Source: JAGPCK01 sp964535575 (GTDB lineage Bacteria > Bacteroidota > Bacteroidia > UKL13-3). From it: DNA of 64,000 nucleotides. Positions within the stretch are counted from its first letter, which is position 1, and every line of letters starts with the position of its first letter. The notes under the pieces are model-generated. The model saw only the letters and a list, made by a program, of their open reading frames with translations, was not told where the DNA came from and ran no database searches. This document shows positions 17,227 through 25,360 of the stretch, piece by piece. Position numbers and translations under genes: made by a program. The stretch is from contig CAZHTC010000002.1 of the NCBI GenBank assembly GCA_964535575.1, positions 1-64,000 of the forward strand, given 5' to 3'.

Positions 17227-17982
17227 TTAAGCTTCTTCTTTTTCTACTTTTGCCTTGCTCTCGGCTTCTTTTTCGCCTTCAGCATCTTTTTCACGCTTGC
17301 GCTCGCTCAATCCATCCACTACTGCATCGGTAATATACTTGGCAATTAACTGAATGGATTTTGCAGCATCATCGTTAGCCGGAATGGCATAATCTACCAG
17401 AGTAGGATCAGAGTTGGTATCTACAATGGCAAATGTTGGAATGTTCAGGCGTTGTGCTTCAGCTACGGCAATATGTTCGCGTTTAATGTCAACAATAAAA
17501 AGGGCGGCAGGCAAACGGTTTAAATCGGCAATACCACCAAACAATTTCTGAAGTTTTAATTTTTCGCGGTCAAACATCAAACGTTCTTTCTTAGAGATAT
17601 TGGCATAAGTACCATCGGAAGAAAGTTTATCAATGTTCTGCATCTTTTTAATGCTCTTGCGCACGGTGGCAAAGTTGGTAAGCATACCACCCAGCCAGCG
17701 TTCAGTAACAAAAGGCATATTTACACGTTGTGCTTCGGCAGCTACCATTTCCTTAGCTTGTTTTTTAGTAGCTACGTAAAGAATTTTACGTCCCGATTTT
17801 ACAATATTTTTGATGGCTGCTGCAGCCTCGTCAAGTTTTACTACGGTTTTATTCAGGTCAATAATGTGAATCCCGTTTTTCTCCATAAAAATATAAGGAG
17901 CCATTTTGGGATTCCATTTACGGGTAAGGTGACCGAAGTGAACGCCTGCGTCCAGTAATTCTTCTGTTGTGATCTTTGACAT
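17227..17982 (-). CDS. rpsB: 30S ribosomal protein S2
   Basis: 251 residues. The N-terminus ELLDAGVHFGHLTRKWNPKM is characteristic of S2, as are WLGGMLTNFATVRKSI and the C-terminal FAIVDTNSDPTLVDYAIPAN. The C-terminus has a charged Lys/Glu-rich tail common in Bacteroidota. It binds the small subunit near S1. It lies 12 bases after rpsI. Confidence 0.97.
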   Translation of the reverse strand: MSKITTEELLDAGVHFGHLTRKWNPKMAPYIFMEKNGIHIIDLNKTVVKLDEAAAAIKNIVKSGRKILYVATKKQAKEMVAAEAQRVNMPFVTERWLGGMLTNFATVRKSIKKMQNIDKLSSDGTYANISKKERLMFDREKLKLQKLFGGIADLNRLPAALFIVDIKREHIAVAEAQRLNIPTFAIVDTNSDPTLVDYAIPANDDAAKSIQLIAKYITDAVVDGLSERKREKDAEGEKEAESKAKVEKEEA

Positions 17983-17994
17983 TCGGGAGGAATA

Positions 17995-18381
17995 TTAACG
18001 TTTAACGAATTGGAATCTCTTACGTGCTTTTTTCTGACCTGGTTTTTTACGCTCAACCATACGTGGGTCGCGGGTAAGCATACTGTCAACTTTAAGCAAT
18101 GGTTTATATTCGGCATTATTTTCTACTAATGCGCGGGCAATAGCCAGTCTAACGGCTTCTGCCTGTCCGGTAATACCGCCACCATCAACATTTACTTTCA
18201 AATCAAATTGTCCGGTAGTGTTGGTTACGGCAAATGGTTTTTCTAATGCTGCTTGCAGGGTAATGGCCGGAAAATAGGTTTTATAATCTTTTCCGTTTAC
18301 CTCCATTTTACCGGTTCCGGCACTCATGTACACTCGGGCTACGGCTGTTTTACGTCTGCCAATTTTATTTATCACGTCCAT
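17995..18381 (-). CDS. rpsI: 30S ribosomal protein S9
   Basis: 128 residues. It begins MDVINKIGRRKTAVARVYM and ends with the conserved RKKPGQKKARKRFQFVKR tail, whose final Lys-Arg reaches the P-site tRNA. It follows rplM by three bases, the universal L13-S9 pair. Confidence 0.97.
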   Translation of the reverse strand: MDVINKIGRRKTAVARVYMSAGTGKMEVNGKDYKTYFPAITLQAALEKPFAVTNTTGQFDLKVNVDGGGITGQAEAVRLAIARALVENNAEYKPLLKVDSMLTRDPRMVERKKPGQKKARKRFQFVKR

Positions 18382-18384
18382 TGC

Positions 18385-18828
18385 TTAGAATTTTAAAGTT
18401 TTTGGTGTTTGTCCTTCGTGCGGGTGAGCCGGTCCGGCATACACGTGCAAATTACCCAGAATGGTATCGCCCAGTTTGGTGCGGGGCAACATACCTTTAA
18501 TTGCTTTTTCTACAATATAGGTAGGTCTGCGAACCAACAGGGATTTGGCACTTTCAAAGCGCTGTCCGCCAGGAAAGCCTGAGTAAAATACATACTCTTT
18601 TGTTTCCATCTTTTTGCCGGTAAAACGAATTTTCTCGGCATTGATAATGATAACATTATCTCCGCAATCGGCATGAGGGGTGTAGCTTGGCTTATGCTTA
18701 CCGCGCAGTATATTAGCCACGCGGCTGGCAAAACGACCTAAAGTTTGGCCCTCTGCATCAATTACAAACCATTGCTTTTCAATGGTGGCCTTGTTGGCGT
18801 GTTTTGTTTTGTAGCTTAAAGTATCCAC
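18385..18828 (-). CDS. rplM: 50S ribosomal protein L13
   Basis: 147 residues from a GTG start at 18828, reading MDTLSYKTKHANKATIEKQW, the usual Bacteroidota L13 start. A longer ATG frame from 18885 exists, but its first 19 residues are unlike L13, and a TAGCTTTG promoter element (18855-18862) lies within it, so the transcript probably starts after 18885's ATG. Core motifs TLGRFASRVANILRGKHKP and FYSGFPGG are intact. First gene of the rplM-rpsI-rpsB-tsf run. Confidence 0.93.
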   Translation of the reverse strand: MDTLSYKTKHANKATIEKQWFVIDAEGQTLGRFASRVANILRGKHKPSYTPHADCGDNVIIINAEKIRFTGKKMETKEYVFYSGFPGGQRFESAKSLLVRRPTYIVEKAIKGMLPRTKLGDTILGNLHVYAGPAHPHEGQTPKTLKF

Positions 18829-18854
18829 TGTAAATGTCTTAAATTTTGGGACGG

Positions 18855-18862
18855 CAAAGCTA
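18855..18862 (-). promoter_or_regulatory. TAnnTTTG promoter element for rplM
   Basis: TAGCTTTG on the minus strand, 27 bases before the GTG start of rplM. This supports the shorter L13 reading. Confidence 0.5.
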
Positions 18863-19134
18863 TGGCGATTGTTTGGAATAAACAAGCCTGCCCGAACAAT
18901 TAACCCTCAAAAATTTGCCAAAGCAAAAAAAATGGGTTTAATAAATTGATTAACAAGCTTTAAAACCCAAAAGGGAAAATGCATTTTCAGGCAAAATTTT
19001 AGCTCTTTTCGGGGTTTTTGGGGTGGTTTGCGTCCGTTAAAACCCTTCCTTTAAAGCAGGCAAATATACCCATAGTTTGGTTTATTTACCTGTTATTGAA
19101 ATTGTGCTAATGGAGCAATAATAGTAAGGCGGGG

Positions 19135-19458
19135 TTAATACTTGCATATTCTCGCCTCGGTAGAACAGGCCACCATGATGACCGAAGCCTGTCCGCAACC
19201 TCCACCACCTGAAAGGCCTACCGATTCAAAAGTATGTTGGCCGGCCGGCAGTAAGTAAGCGCCTGTTTCTCCGGGATCAAGTGTTCCGTAATTGGTTCCG
19301 TCAATTAAAATTTTTTGAACGGTGGTGTTTGAACCGTTGGATAGCTTAAGCAACCCGTAGCCGGGTTTAATACAATTGTCTTTTTTCTCTTCGGTACACG
19401 AAGTAATAAGACCTGTGCATAACAGGCTTATTAAGAATACATTTTTGATCGCTTTCAT
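19135..19458 (-). CDS. Small putative lipoprotein
   Basis: 107 residues. Signal peptide with lipobox ITSC (Cys21); the mature part contains an even spread of Cys residues (NCIKPGYG, GGGGCGQ, VACSTEARICKY), suggesting disulfides in an envelope protein. The region TTVQKILIDGTNYGTLDPGE with YLLPAGQHTFESVG looks like a small beta-sandwich of the kind seen in PEGA-like domains. No function is known. It is oriented away from cysC and is probably monocistronic. Confidence 0.6.
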   Translation of the reverse strand: MKAIKNVFLISLLCTGLITSCTEEKKDNCIKPGYGLLKLSNGSNTTVQKILIDGTNYGTLDPGETGAYLLPAGQHTFESVGLSGGGGCGQASVIMVACSTEARICKY

Positions 19459-19656
19459 GGCCTAACAATTTTAACTGTCAGATTTCAGGAACAAAATTAA
19501 TCACAGGACCCCTATTTTCTGTTGATATTCATCATAGTTCCAGATGATATACATCATTAGTTCAGGGATTAAATGATGCTTCTTCGATTTGTGTAAAGAG
19601 AGATTGAATAAACCGAAAGAACGGGGTACTTACAAGGCCATTTGCCAACAAGTGCT

Positions 19657-19664
19657 TACCTTTG
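19657..19664 (+). promoter_or_regulatory. TAnnTTTG promoter element for cysC operon
   Basis: TACCTTTG seven bases before the ATG at 19672. It also falls inside a longer upstream ATG frame (from 19642), arguing for 19672 as the real start. Confidence 0.5.
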
Positions 19665-19671
19665 CCGCCTT

Positions 19672-20265
19672 ATGCAACCCAACCTGCACCCGCAAACAAT
19701 GCTGATAAACCGCACCCAGCGCGAAAGGCTGAATGGCCACAGGGGCTTGTGCGTTTGGTTTACGGGGTTGAGCGGGTCGGGTAAATCTACTATTGCCAAC
19801 CGCGTGGCTCAGTTGCTTCACGACAAAAAGGTGCATACCTATGTGCTCGATGGCGACAATACCCGCATGGGGTTAAATAAAGATTTGGGATTTACGGAGC
19901 AGGACCGCCAAGAAAATATCCGAAGGGTGGGCGAAGTATGCAAGCTAATGGCCGATGCCGGTTTGGTAGTACTCTCGTCCTTTATTTCTCCCTTCAGGGT
20001 AGATCGGGAGGCGGTACGGGTGCTTTTAACCAATGATTCATTTGCCGAGGTATTTGTCAGTTGTTCTTTGGAGCAATGCGAACAACGCGACCCGAAAGGA
20101 TTGTATAAAAAGGCAAGGGCAGGAGCTTTGCCCCTCTTTACGGGGATTGATTCGCCCTACGAAGAGCCGGAGCAACCGGAGCTTATTATTGATTCGGAAA
20201 AGCTGGATTTGGAAACCTGCGCCCTTGAAGTAGTAAATTATATTGTACCGCGATTGAAACTGTAA
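19672..20265 (+). CDS. cysC: Adenylylsulfate (APS) kinase
   Basis: 197 residues. It phosphorylates APS with ATP to give PAPS, the universal sulfate donor. The P-loop GLSGSGKST (residues 32-40), the APS-binding region LDGDNTRMGLNKDLGFTEQDRQENIRRVGEV and the FISPFRVDRE segment are all present. The C-terminus GLYKKARAGALPLFTGIDSPYEEPE is typical. It is the first gene of a tight series cysC-cysD-cysN (gaps 3 and 8 bases) continuing into glycan genes, so the PAPS is likely meant for sulfotransferases downstream. No cysH (PAPS reductase) is in the neighbourhood. Confidence 0.94.
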   Translation: MQPNLHPQTMLINRTQRERLNGHRGLCVWFTGLSGSGKSTIANRVAQLLHDKKVHTYVLDGDNTRMGLNKDLGFTEQDRQENIRRVGEVCKLMADAGLVVLSSFISPFRVDREAVRVLLTNDSFAEVFVSCSLEQCEQRDPKGLYKKARAGALPLFTGIDSPYEEPEQPELIIDSEKLDLETCALEVVNYIVPRLKL

Positions 20266-20268
20266 CCA

Positions 20269-21171
20269 ATGGGATACCATATTGATTATTTAAAAGAACT
20301 GGAATACGAAGCAATATACATCCTGCGCGAAGTGGCGGCACAGTTTCAAAACCCTGCGTTGCTTTTTTCGGGCGGAAAAGATTCTATTGTTACTTCTTGG
20401 CTGGCTAAAAAAGCCTTTGCTCCGGCACGTTTACCATTTCCATTGGTACATATTGATACCGGGCATAATTTTAAGGAAACCCTCGACTTTAGAGACGAGT
20501 GGGTGAATAAACTGGGAGCTGCATTGATTGTGGGATCGGTACAGCAAAGTATTGATGAAGGAAAGGTAACCGAAGAAAAAGGCTTTAATGCCAGCCGCAA
20601 TGTGCTGCAAACGGTAACTCTTTTAGATACCCTCGAGAAGCATAAATTTGATGCAGCCATTGGCGGAGGGCGAAGGGATGAAGAAAAAGCACGGGCTAAG
20701 GAACGCATTTTTTCACACCGCGATGAGTTTGGACAATGGGACCCCAAAAACCAGCGACCTGAACTTTGGAATATTTACAATGGGCGCAAACAATATGGGG
20801 AGCATTTTCGTGTTTTCCCTATAAGCAACTGGACTGAGATGGATATATGGAATTACATTAAACTGGAACAAATTCCGCTACCATCTATCTATTTTTCACA
20901 CAAAAGAAAATGTTTGCAACGCGATGGTGTAATATTGGCACATGCCGATTTTATGCAATTAAAACCAGGTGAAATTCCGGTAGAATTACAGGTGCGTTTC
21001 AGAACCATTGGTGATATTTCGTGCACCGGGGCAGTTATATCGGATGCATCCAATCTGGATGAAGTAATTCGGGAAATTACGTTATCAAAATTTACCGAGA
21101 GGGGAACACGCTTTGACGATAAACGAAGCGATACAGCAATGGAAGACCGGAAAAAGACCGGATATTTTTAA
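20269..21171 (+). CDS. cysD: Sulfate adenylyltransferase subunit 2 (ATP sulfurylase small subunit)
   Basis: 300 residues, PP-loop ATPase. With CysN it makes APS from sulfate and ATP. The PP-loop SGGKDS is at 34-39; FDAAIGGGRRDEEKARAKER and the closing RGTRFDDKRSDTAMEDRKK with GYF are family hallmarks. Full length (E. coli CysD is 302). It starts three bases after cysC. Confidence 0.96.
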   Translation: MGYHIDYLKELEYEAIYILREVAAQFQNPALLFSGGKDSIVTSWLAKKAFAPARLPFPLVHIDTGHNFKETLDFRDEWVNKLGAALIVGSVQQSIDEGKVTEEKGFNASRNVLQTVTLLDTLEKHKFDAAIGGGRRDEEKARAKERIFSHRDEFGQWDPKNQRPELWNIYNGRKQYGEHFRVFPISNWTEMDIWNYIKLEQIPLPSIYFSHKRKCLQRDGVILAHADFMQLKPGEIPVELQVRFRTIGDISCTGAVISDASNLDEVIREITLSKFTERGTRFDDKRSDTAMEDRKKTGYF

Positions 21172-21179
21172 GAACTAAA

Positions 21180-22421
21180 ATGGAACTGCTTAGATTTATA
21201 ACATGCGGAAATGTAGATGATGGGAAAAGCACCCTTATAGGGAGGCTGTTGTTTGATAGTAAAGCCATTTTTGAAGATCAGCTGGATGCAGTGAAACGCA
21301 GCAGTGAGCTTAAGGGAAAAGAATATATTGACCTGTCGTTGTTCACCGATGGACTGAAGGCCGAGCGCGAGCAGGGTATTACCATTGATGTGGCCTATCG
21401 TTATTTCAGCACACCCAAGCGCAAATTTATTATTGCCGATACTCCCGGCCATGTGCAATACACCCGCAATATGGTTACCGGTGCATCAACAGCCAATCTG
21501 GCACTGGTGCTCATTGATGCCCGCAATGGTATCACTGAGCAAACACGCAGGCACTCGTTCATTGCCTCTCTGGTTGGAATTCCACATCTGGTGATTTGTG
21601 TAAACAAAATGGATTTGGTTGACTACAGCGAGGAAGTTTTTAACCGCATCACCGAAGATTTTAAAGAATTCTCGGCCCGGCTCGATATACACGATATTCA
21701 TTTTATTCCCACCAGCGCTTTAAAGGGAGATAATATTGTCGACCGCTCGGAGCATATGAAATGGTATTCGGGGGGCACCCTTATGTATTTGCTCGAAACG
21801 CTTCATATTACCAGCGATCAGAATCTCATAGATATGCGTTTCCCGGTGCAGTACGTAATTCGTCCGCATAGCGAGGAATACCACGATTACCGGTCATATG
21901 CAGGGCAAATGGCCAGTGGTATTTTAAGAGAAGGAGATGAGGTAATGGTATTGCCTTCGGGACTTACTACCAAAGTGAAGGCCATTGAAGAAAATAGCAA
22001 TCAGATTAAAGAAGCATTTCCTCCCATGTCGGTGAGTGTGCAGCTGGAACACGATGTAGACGTGAGCCGGGGCGATATGCTGGTTCGCGTGAATAATCAA
22101 CCGGTAGTTAGTCAGGATGTGAATGTGCTCTTGTGCTGGATGGGAAATAAATCGTTACAACTGGGGAGTAAATTTTTTATAAGACAGGGGGTGCGTGAAG
22201 TGCGCGGTGTGATAAAAGAAGTAATTCACAAGATAGACATCAATACGCTTCATCGCAATGAGCAGGATAAACAGGTAGCTATGAACGATATTGTACGGGT
22301 GAAGTTACGTACAGCACAACCGCTTATTTTTGATGAATACCGCAAAAACCGCAAAACGGGAAGTTTGATATTAATAGACGAAACCAGCAATGAAACCATT
22401 GCGGCAGGAATGATAAATTAA
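21180..22421 (+). CDS. cysN: Sulfate adenylyltransferase subunit 1 (GTPase)
   Basis: 413 residues, EF-Tu-like GTPase that drives CysD. G1 GNVDDGKST begins at residue 10, DTPGH is at 87-91 and NKMD at 142-145; the SLFTDGLKAEREQGITID switch is typical for CysN. It lacks a C-terminal APS kinase fusion, consistent with a separate cysC upstream. It ends 18 bases before a methyltransferase gene, so transcription probably continues into the glycan genes. Confidence 0.96.
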   Translation: MELLRFITCGNVDDGKSTLIGRLLFDSKAIFEDQLDAVKRSSELKGKEYIDLSLFTDGLKAEREQGITIDVAYRYFSTPKRKFIIADTPGHVQYTRNMVTGASTANLALVLIDARNGITEQTRRHSFIASLVGIPHLVICVNKMDLVDYSEEVFNRITEDFKEFSARLDIHDIHFIPTSALKGDNIVDRSEHMKWYSGGTLMYLLETLHITSDQNLIDMRFPVQYVIRPHSEEYHDYRSYAGQMASGILREGDEVMVLPSGLTTKVKAIEENSNQIKEAFPPMSVSVQLEHDVDVSRGDMLVRVNNQPVVSQDVNVLLCWMGNKSLQLGSKFFIRQGVREVRGVIKEVIHKIDINTLHRNEQDKQVAMNDIVRVKLRTAQPLIFDEYRKNRKTGSLILIDETSNETIAAGMIN

Positions 22422-22439
22422 GAAGAAGGAATCAACATT

Positions 22440-23195
22440 ATGAATATTGAGGAGTTAAAACGCAATTGGCATGTAATGGGCAAAAAAGATCCTATGTGGG
22501 CCATTATTACCAGAGCGGATAAAAAAGGGAATAAATGGAGCGCAGAAGATTTTTTTAAAACAGGCGAAAATAAAATTGCGCAGTTGTACGAATTTTTGAA
22601 GAGCAACAACATTACCGTTAATACCGGTTCGGCAATGGATTTTGGCTGCGGAATAGGGAGGCTTACTCAGGCTCTTGCTTCAAAATTTAATTACGTTGCC
22701 GGTGTTGATATTGCCGAATCCATGATTGATCTGGCCAATAAATACAATAAGCACGGAGATAAATGCCGCTATTTCCTTAATACCAAAGACGATTTAAGTT
22801 TGTTTTCCGATCAGTCGTTTGATTTTATTTATACGGTAATCGTGCTGCAGCATATGAGGCCCGAATACGCCAAATCTTATATTAAGGAGTTTGTACGTTT
22901 ACTCAAGCCACAGGGTGTTTGTATTTTTCAGATACCCTCGCGTTATATAGGTACTCTGGTTACACCACCACGTCCTTCTTTTTGGCGCAGGCGTTACAAC
23001 GATTTGCTTCGCATTGCAAAGGCAAATTTTAAATGGCTGTTCAGAAACAGTGCATATATGGAAATGTATGGCATTGAAAAGGAGGAGATGATAGCCTATC
23101 TGGAGAGTTTGGGAGTAAAAATTGCCAATGTGCGACCTGACGACAGTCCGGGTTCTCAATGGGAAAGTTATCAATATACCCTAATTAAAAACTGA
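22440..23195 (+). CDS. SAM-dependent methyltransferase (class I)
   Basis: 251 residues, soluble. The SAM-binding motif I is AMDFGCGIGRLTQALA (DFGCGIGR at 67-74), with an acidic residue at the end of strand 2 (GVDIAESM) and motif IV-like FDFIYTVIVLQHM. The Trp/Arg-rich stretch RPSFWRRRYNDLLRI and the C-terminus are not diagnostic. Its position between the PAPS genes and the polysaccharide exporter suggests it methylates the glycan or its terminal sugar; the acceptor is unknown. Confidence 0.82.
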   Translation: MNIEELKRNWHVMGKKDPMWAIITRADKKGNKWSAEDFFKTGENKIAQLYEFLKSNNITVNTGSAMDFGCGIGRLTQALASKFNYVAGVDIAESMIDLANKYNKHGDKCRYFLNTKDDLSLFSDQSFDFIYTVIVLQHMRPEYAKSYIKEFVRLLKPQGVCIFQIPSRYIGTLVTPPRPSFWRRRYNDLLRIAKANFKWLFRNSAYMEMYGIEKEEMIAYLESLGVKIANVRPDDSPGSQWESYQYTLIKN

Positions 23196-23196
23196 G

Positions 23197-24048
23197 TTGA
23201 GGTTTCAGAAAAAATATTCAGCGCGCAGTAAGGAGCAGCTTGGGTTTATAGCCGCTGTTCAAACTTTTTTTTCCGATATCATTACTTACCGTTCGCTAAT
23301 CTGGGAAATGAGCAAGATGGAACTGAAGGCGCAGTATAAAAATTCATTTATCGGAGTGGCGTGGTTATTTTTTATGCCTTTAATTAATGTGGCCATCTGG
23401 CTGCTGCTTAATAACGGAGGTATTTTAAATCCGGGAAACACCGAAGTCCCCTTTGCGGTGTATGTAATTATAGGTTCTACCTGCTGGATTTTCTTTTTCG
23501 CGCTTCAGGATAGTCTATCAAAGTCTATTGTGCATGGGTCGCACCAGTTTTTATTGTCGGAATTTCCACGAATGGTTATTATGTGTCAAAAGGCCACCAC
23601 GCATTTGGTCACCATGGTTCTGCCTGTGGTGCTTTGTTTTATTGTTTTGTTTTTATTCGGTATTCCGCTTACCGCGAAAGCACTTTTTTTCCCGCTTACA
23701 TTAATACCGCTGTTTCTATTCGGATTTGCACTTGGCTTATTGCTTTCGCTGCTAGAAGTGGTAGCCGTTGATTTAGCTAAAGCGTTAAACAGGTTGTTGT
23801 CGGCCTTATTGTTTTTAACCCCTGTGGCATTTACTCCCGGCCGCCCTACCGGAATGCTGAGTGTACTGGTAAAGTATAATCCACTTTCGTACCTGGTTAG
23901 CGTACCGCGCAAAATGCTGCTTCCGGGGGCATTTACACTGTCAGATGTGTATTTGGCAGGCGTGGGTGTGGTGCTGTTGTTTTTCATTTTTTCGCTGCGC
24001 ACTTTTTATGCTGCAGAAACTAAAATCATGGAGCGTTTAAGTGTATGA
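23197..24048 (+). CDS. Polysaccharide ABC transporter, permease (Wzm-like)
   Basis: 283 residues, six membrane helices, ABC-2 type. The cytoplasmic entry SLIWEMSKMELKAQYKNSFIGVAW is the classic Wzm/KpsM/TagG N-terminal motif. The start is TTG at 23197, one base after the methyltransferase stop (TGA at 23193-23195); no in-frame ATG occurs before residue 36. It forms with the next gene the inner-membrane exporter for a lipid-linked polysaccharide. The stop overlaps the ATPase start by four bases. Confidence 0.88.
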   Translation: MRFQKKYSARSKEQLGFIAAVQTFFSDIITYRSLIWEMSKMELKAQYKNSFIGVAWLFFMPLINVAIWLLLNNGGILNPGNTEVPFAVYVIIGSTCWIFFFALQDSLSKSIVHGSHQFLLSEFPRMVIMCQKATTHLVTMVLPVVLCFIVLFLFGIPLTAKALFFPLTLIPLFLFGFALGLLLSLLEVVAVDLAKALNRLLSALLFLTPVAFTPGRPTGMLSVLVKYNPLSYLVSVPRKMLLPGAFTLSDVYLAGVGVVLLFFIFSLRTFYAAETKIMERLSV

Positions 24049-25292
24049 CAGGTAAAACGGACATTCTTTTAACGGTTAATGCTGTTTCGAAAAAATTTTC
24101 GCGGGATTTGAGAAAGAGCATGGCTTATGGTATTGGGGATTTAATGCGCATAAGTTTGGGAATACAAAGCCGGAAAAATGAATTGAAGGAAAAGGAATTC
24201 CGTGTAATTAATAAATTAAGTCTGGAGTTAAAGCGCGGAGATATTTTGGGTATTCTTGGCGTGAACGGAGCAGGTAAAACCACTTTACTTCGGCTGATAA
24301 GCGGAATTTATTCGGTTGATGAAGGAGAGATACAGGTAAACGGAAAAATTGTTTCTTTATTTGCGGCCACGCTTGGGATGCATCCGCTGTTTACAGGAAG
24401 GGAAAATATATATGTGAGGGCAGCCATGTACGGCCTTTCAAGGGTGGAGGTTGACAAAAGGATTGATGCCATTATTGCCTATGCCGAGCTGGAAAACTTT
24501 ATTGATTCTCCTATGGGTATTTATTCGTCAGGCATGCGTGCCCGTTTGGGATTTGCTATTGCCATTCATGCCGATGCCGACATCATCATTATAGATGAAG
24601 GGCTTGCTGTGGGCGATATGGGTTTCAGGGCAAAGGCATTTAAAACCCTGCGCGAACTGAAGGAACGAGCCGCAATTCTTATTGTTTCGCATAGCATTAG
24701 CCAGATAAGCCAAATGGCCAACCGAATCATGGTGCTTGAAAAAGGAGAGAAAATATTTGAAACCACACAGGTGCAAAAGGGAATTGATTATTATATCAAC
24801 AATTGCATTCATAGTTCATCAAATGCAGGCAGCGCCTCGGCAAATTCAGGCTTAGTCTCTTCAACGCTTTTTTCGGGAAATCAAGAAACAAGTGAGGCCA
24901 ATGAATCCCTGCAGCTTGATTATGGAGATGAACTGGGGCTTGAGTTTACTTTTCGTACGCCCGCTGCAACCGATAAACTGGTAATGCAGCTTGAACTGGT
25001 AAACAGTAAGCTGGAAACAGTGGCCGTGGTTCATTCCGAAACGGCAAAATTCAGGGTGAGCCAGCTGAGCAACAACTATCAGATTAAGGTAGTGATACCT
25101 CAACTGCCGTTGCGAGCCGATAAATATAAAATGAACATTACAGTGAGAAACAGTGAAAACGATCTACCGGTGGTAATTGCCCACGCCATTCACTCTTTTG
25201 TTGTAAAATCGGGAGTACATTCAATTGCTCATGTGCAATTAATGGCGGTTTGGTCTCAGCAACATTTTGATCCACAAACTTCTGCTATATAA
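24045..25292 (+). CDS. Polysaccharide ABC transporter, ATP-binding protein (Wzt-like) with extended C-terminus
   Basis: 415 residues. The nucleotide-binding domain covers about 1-245: Walker A GVNGAGKT at 72-79, signature YSSGMRARLGFA, Walker B IIIIDEGLAVGD, and switch His in IVSHS. The N-terminal FSRDLRKSMAYG region is typical of the O-antigen/teichoic acid exporter family. About 150 extra residues follow (roughly 265-415), predicted beta-rich. In Wzt of E. coli O8/O9a such a C-terminal domain binds the modified non-reducing end of the chain. The same role here is inferred. Confidence 0.88.
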   Translation: MTGKTDILLTVNAVSKKFSRDLRKSMAYGIGDLMRISLGIQSRKNELKEKEFRVINKLSLELKRGDILGILGVNGAGKTTLLRLISGIYSVDEGEIQVNGKIVSLFAATLGMHPLFTGRENIYVRAAMYGLSRVEVDKRIDAIIAYAELENFIDSPMGIYSSGMRARLGFAIAIHADADIIIIDEGLAVGDMGFRAKAFKTLRELKERAAILIVSHSISQISQMANRIMVLEKGEKIFETTQVQKGIDYYINNCIHSSSNAGSASANSGLVSSTLFSGNQETSEANESLQLDYGDELGLEFTFRTPAATDKLVMQLELVNSKLETVAVVHSETAKFRVSQLSNNYQIKVVIPQLPLRADKYKMNITVRNSENDLPVVIAHAIHSFVVKSGVHSIAHVQLMAVWSQQHFDPQTSAI

Positions 25293-25360
25293 TAATATGA
25301 AACCTGAGGTAAATGTAATATGTTTGAAGCCATTTCCATCAAAAGTAAGTACAGTAAGGA

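Noticed and set aside
18829..18885. Upstream ATG extension of L13
   Set aside because: Extra residues are unlike L13 and a promoter element lies within the segment; the GTG start is preferred.
19672..22421. cysC-cysD-cysN as ordinary sulfate assimilation
   Set aside because: No PAPS reductase or sulfite reductase follows, while sulfotransferases do. Assimilation is kept as an alternative but not as the main call.
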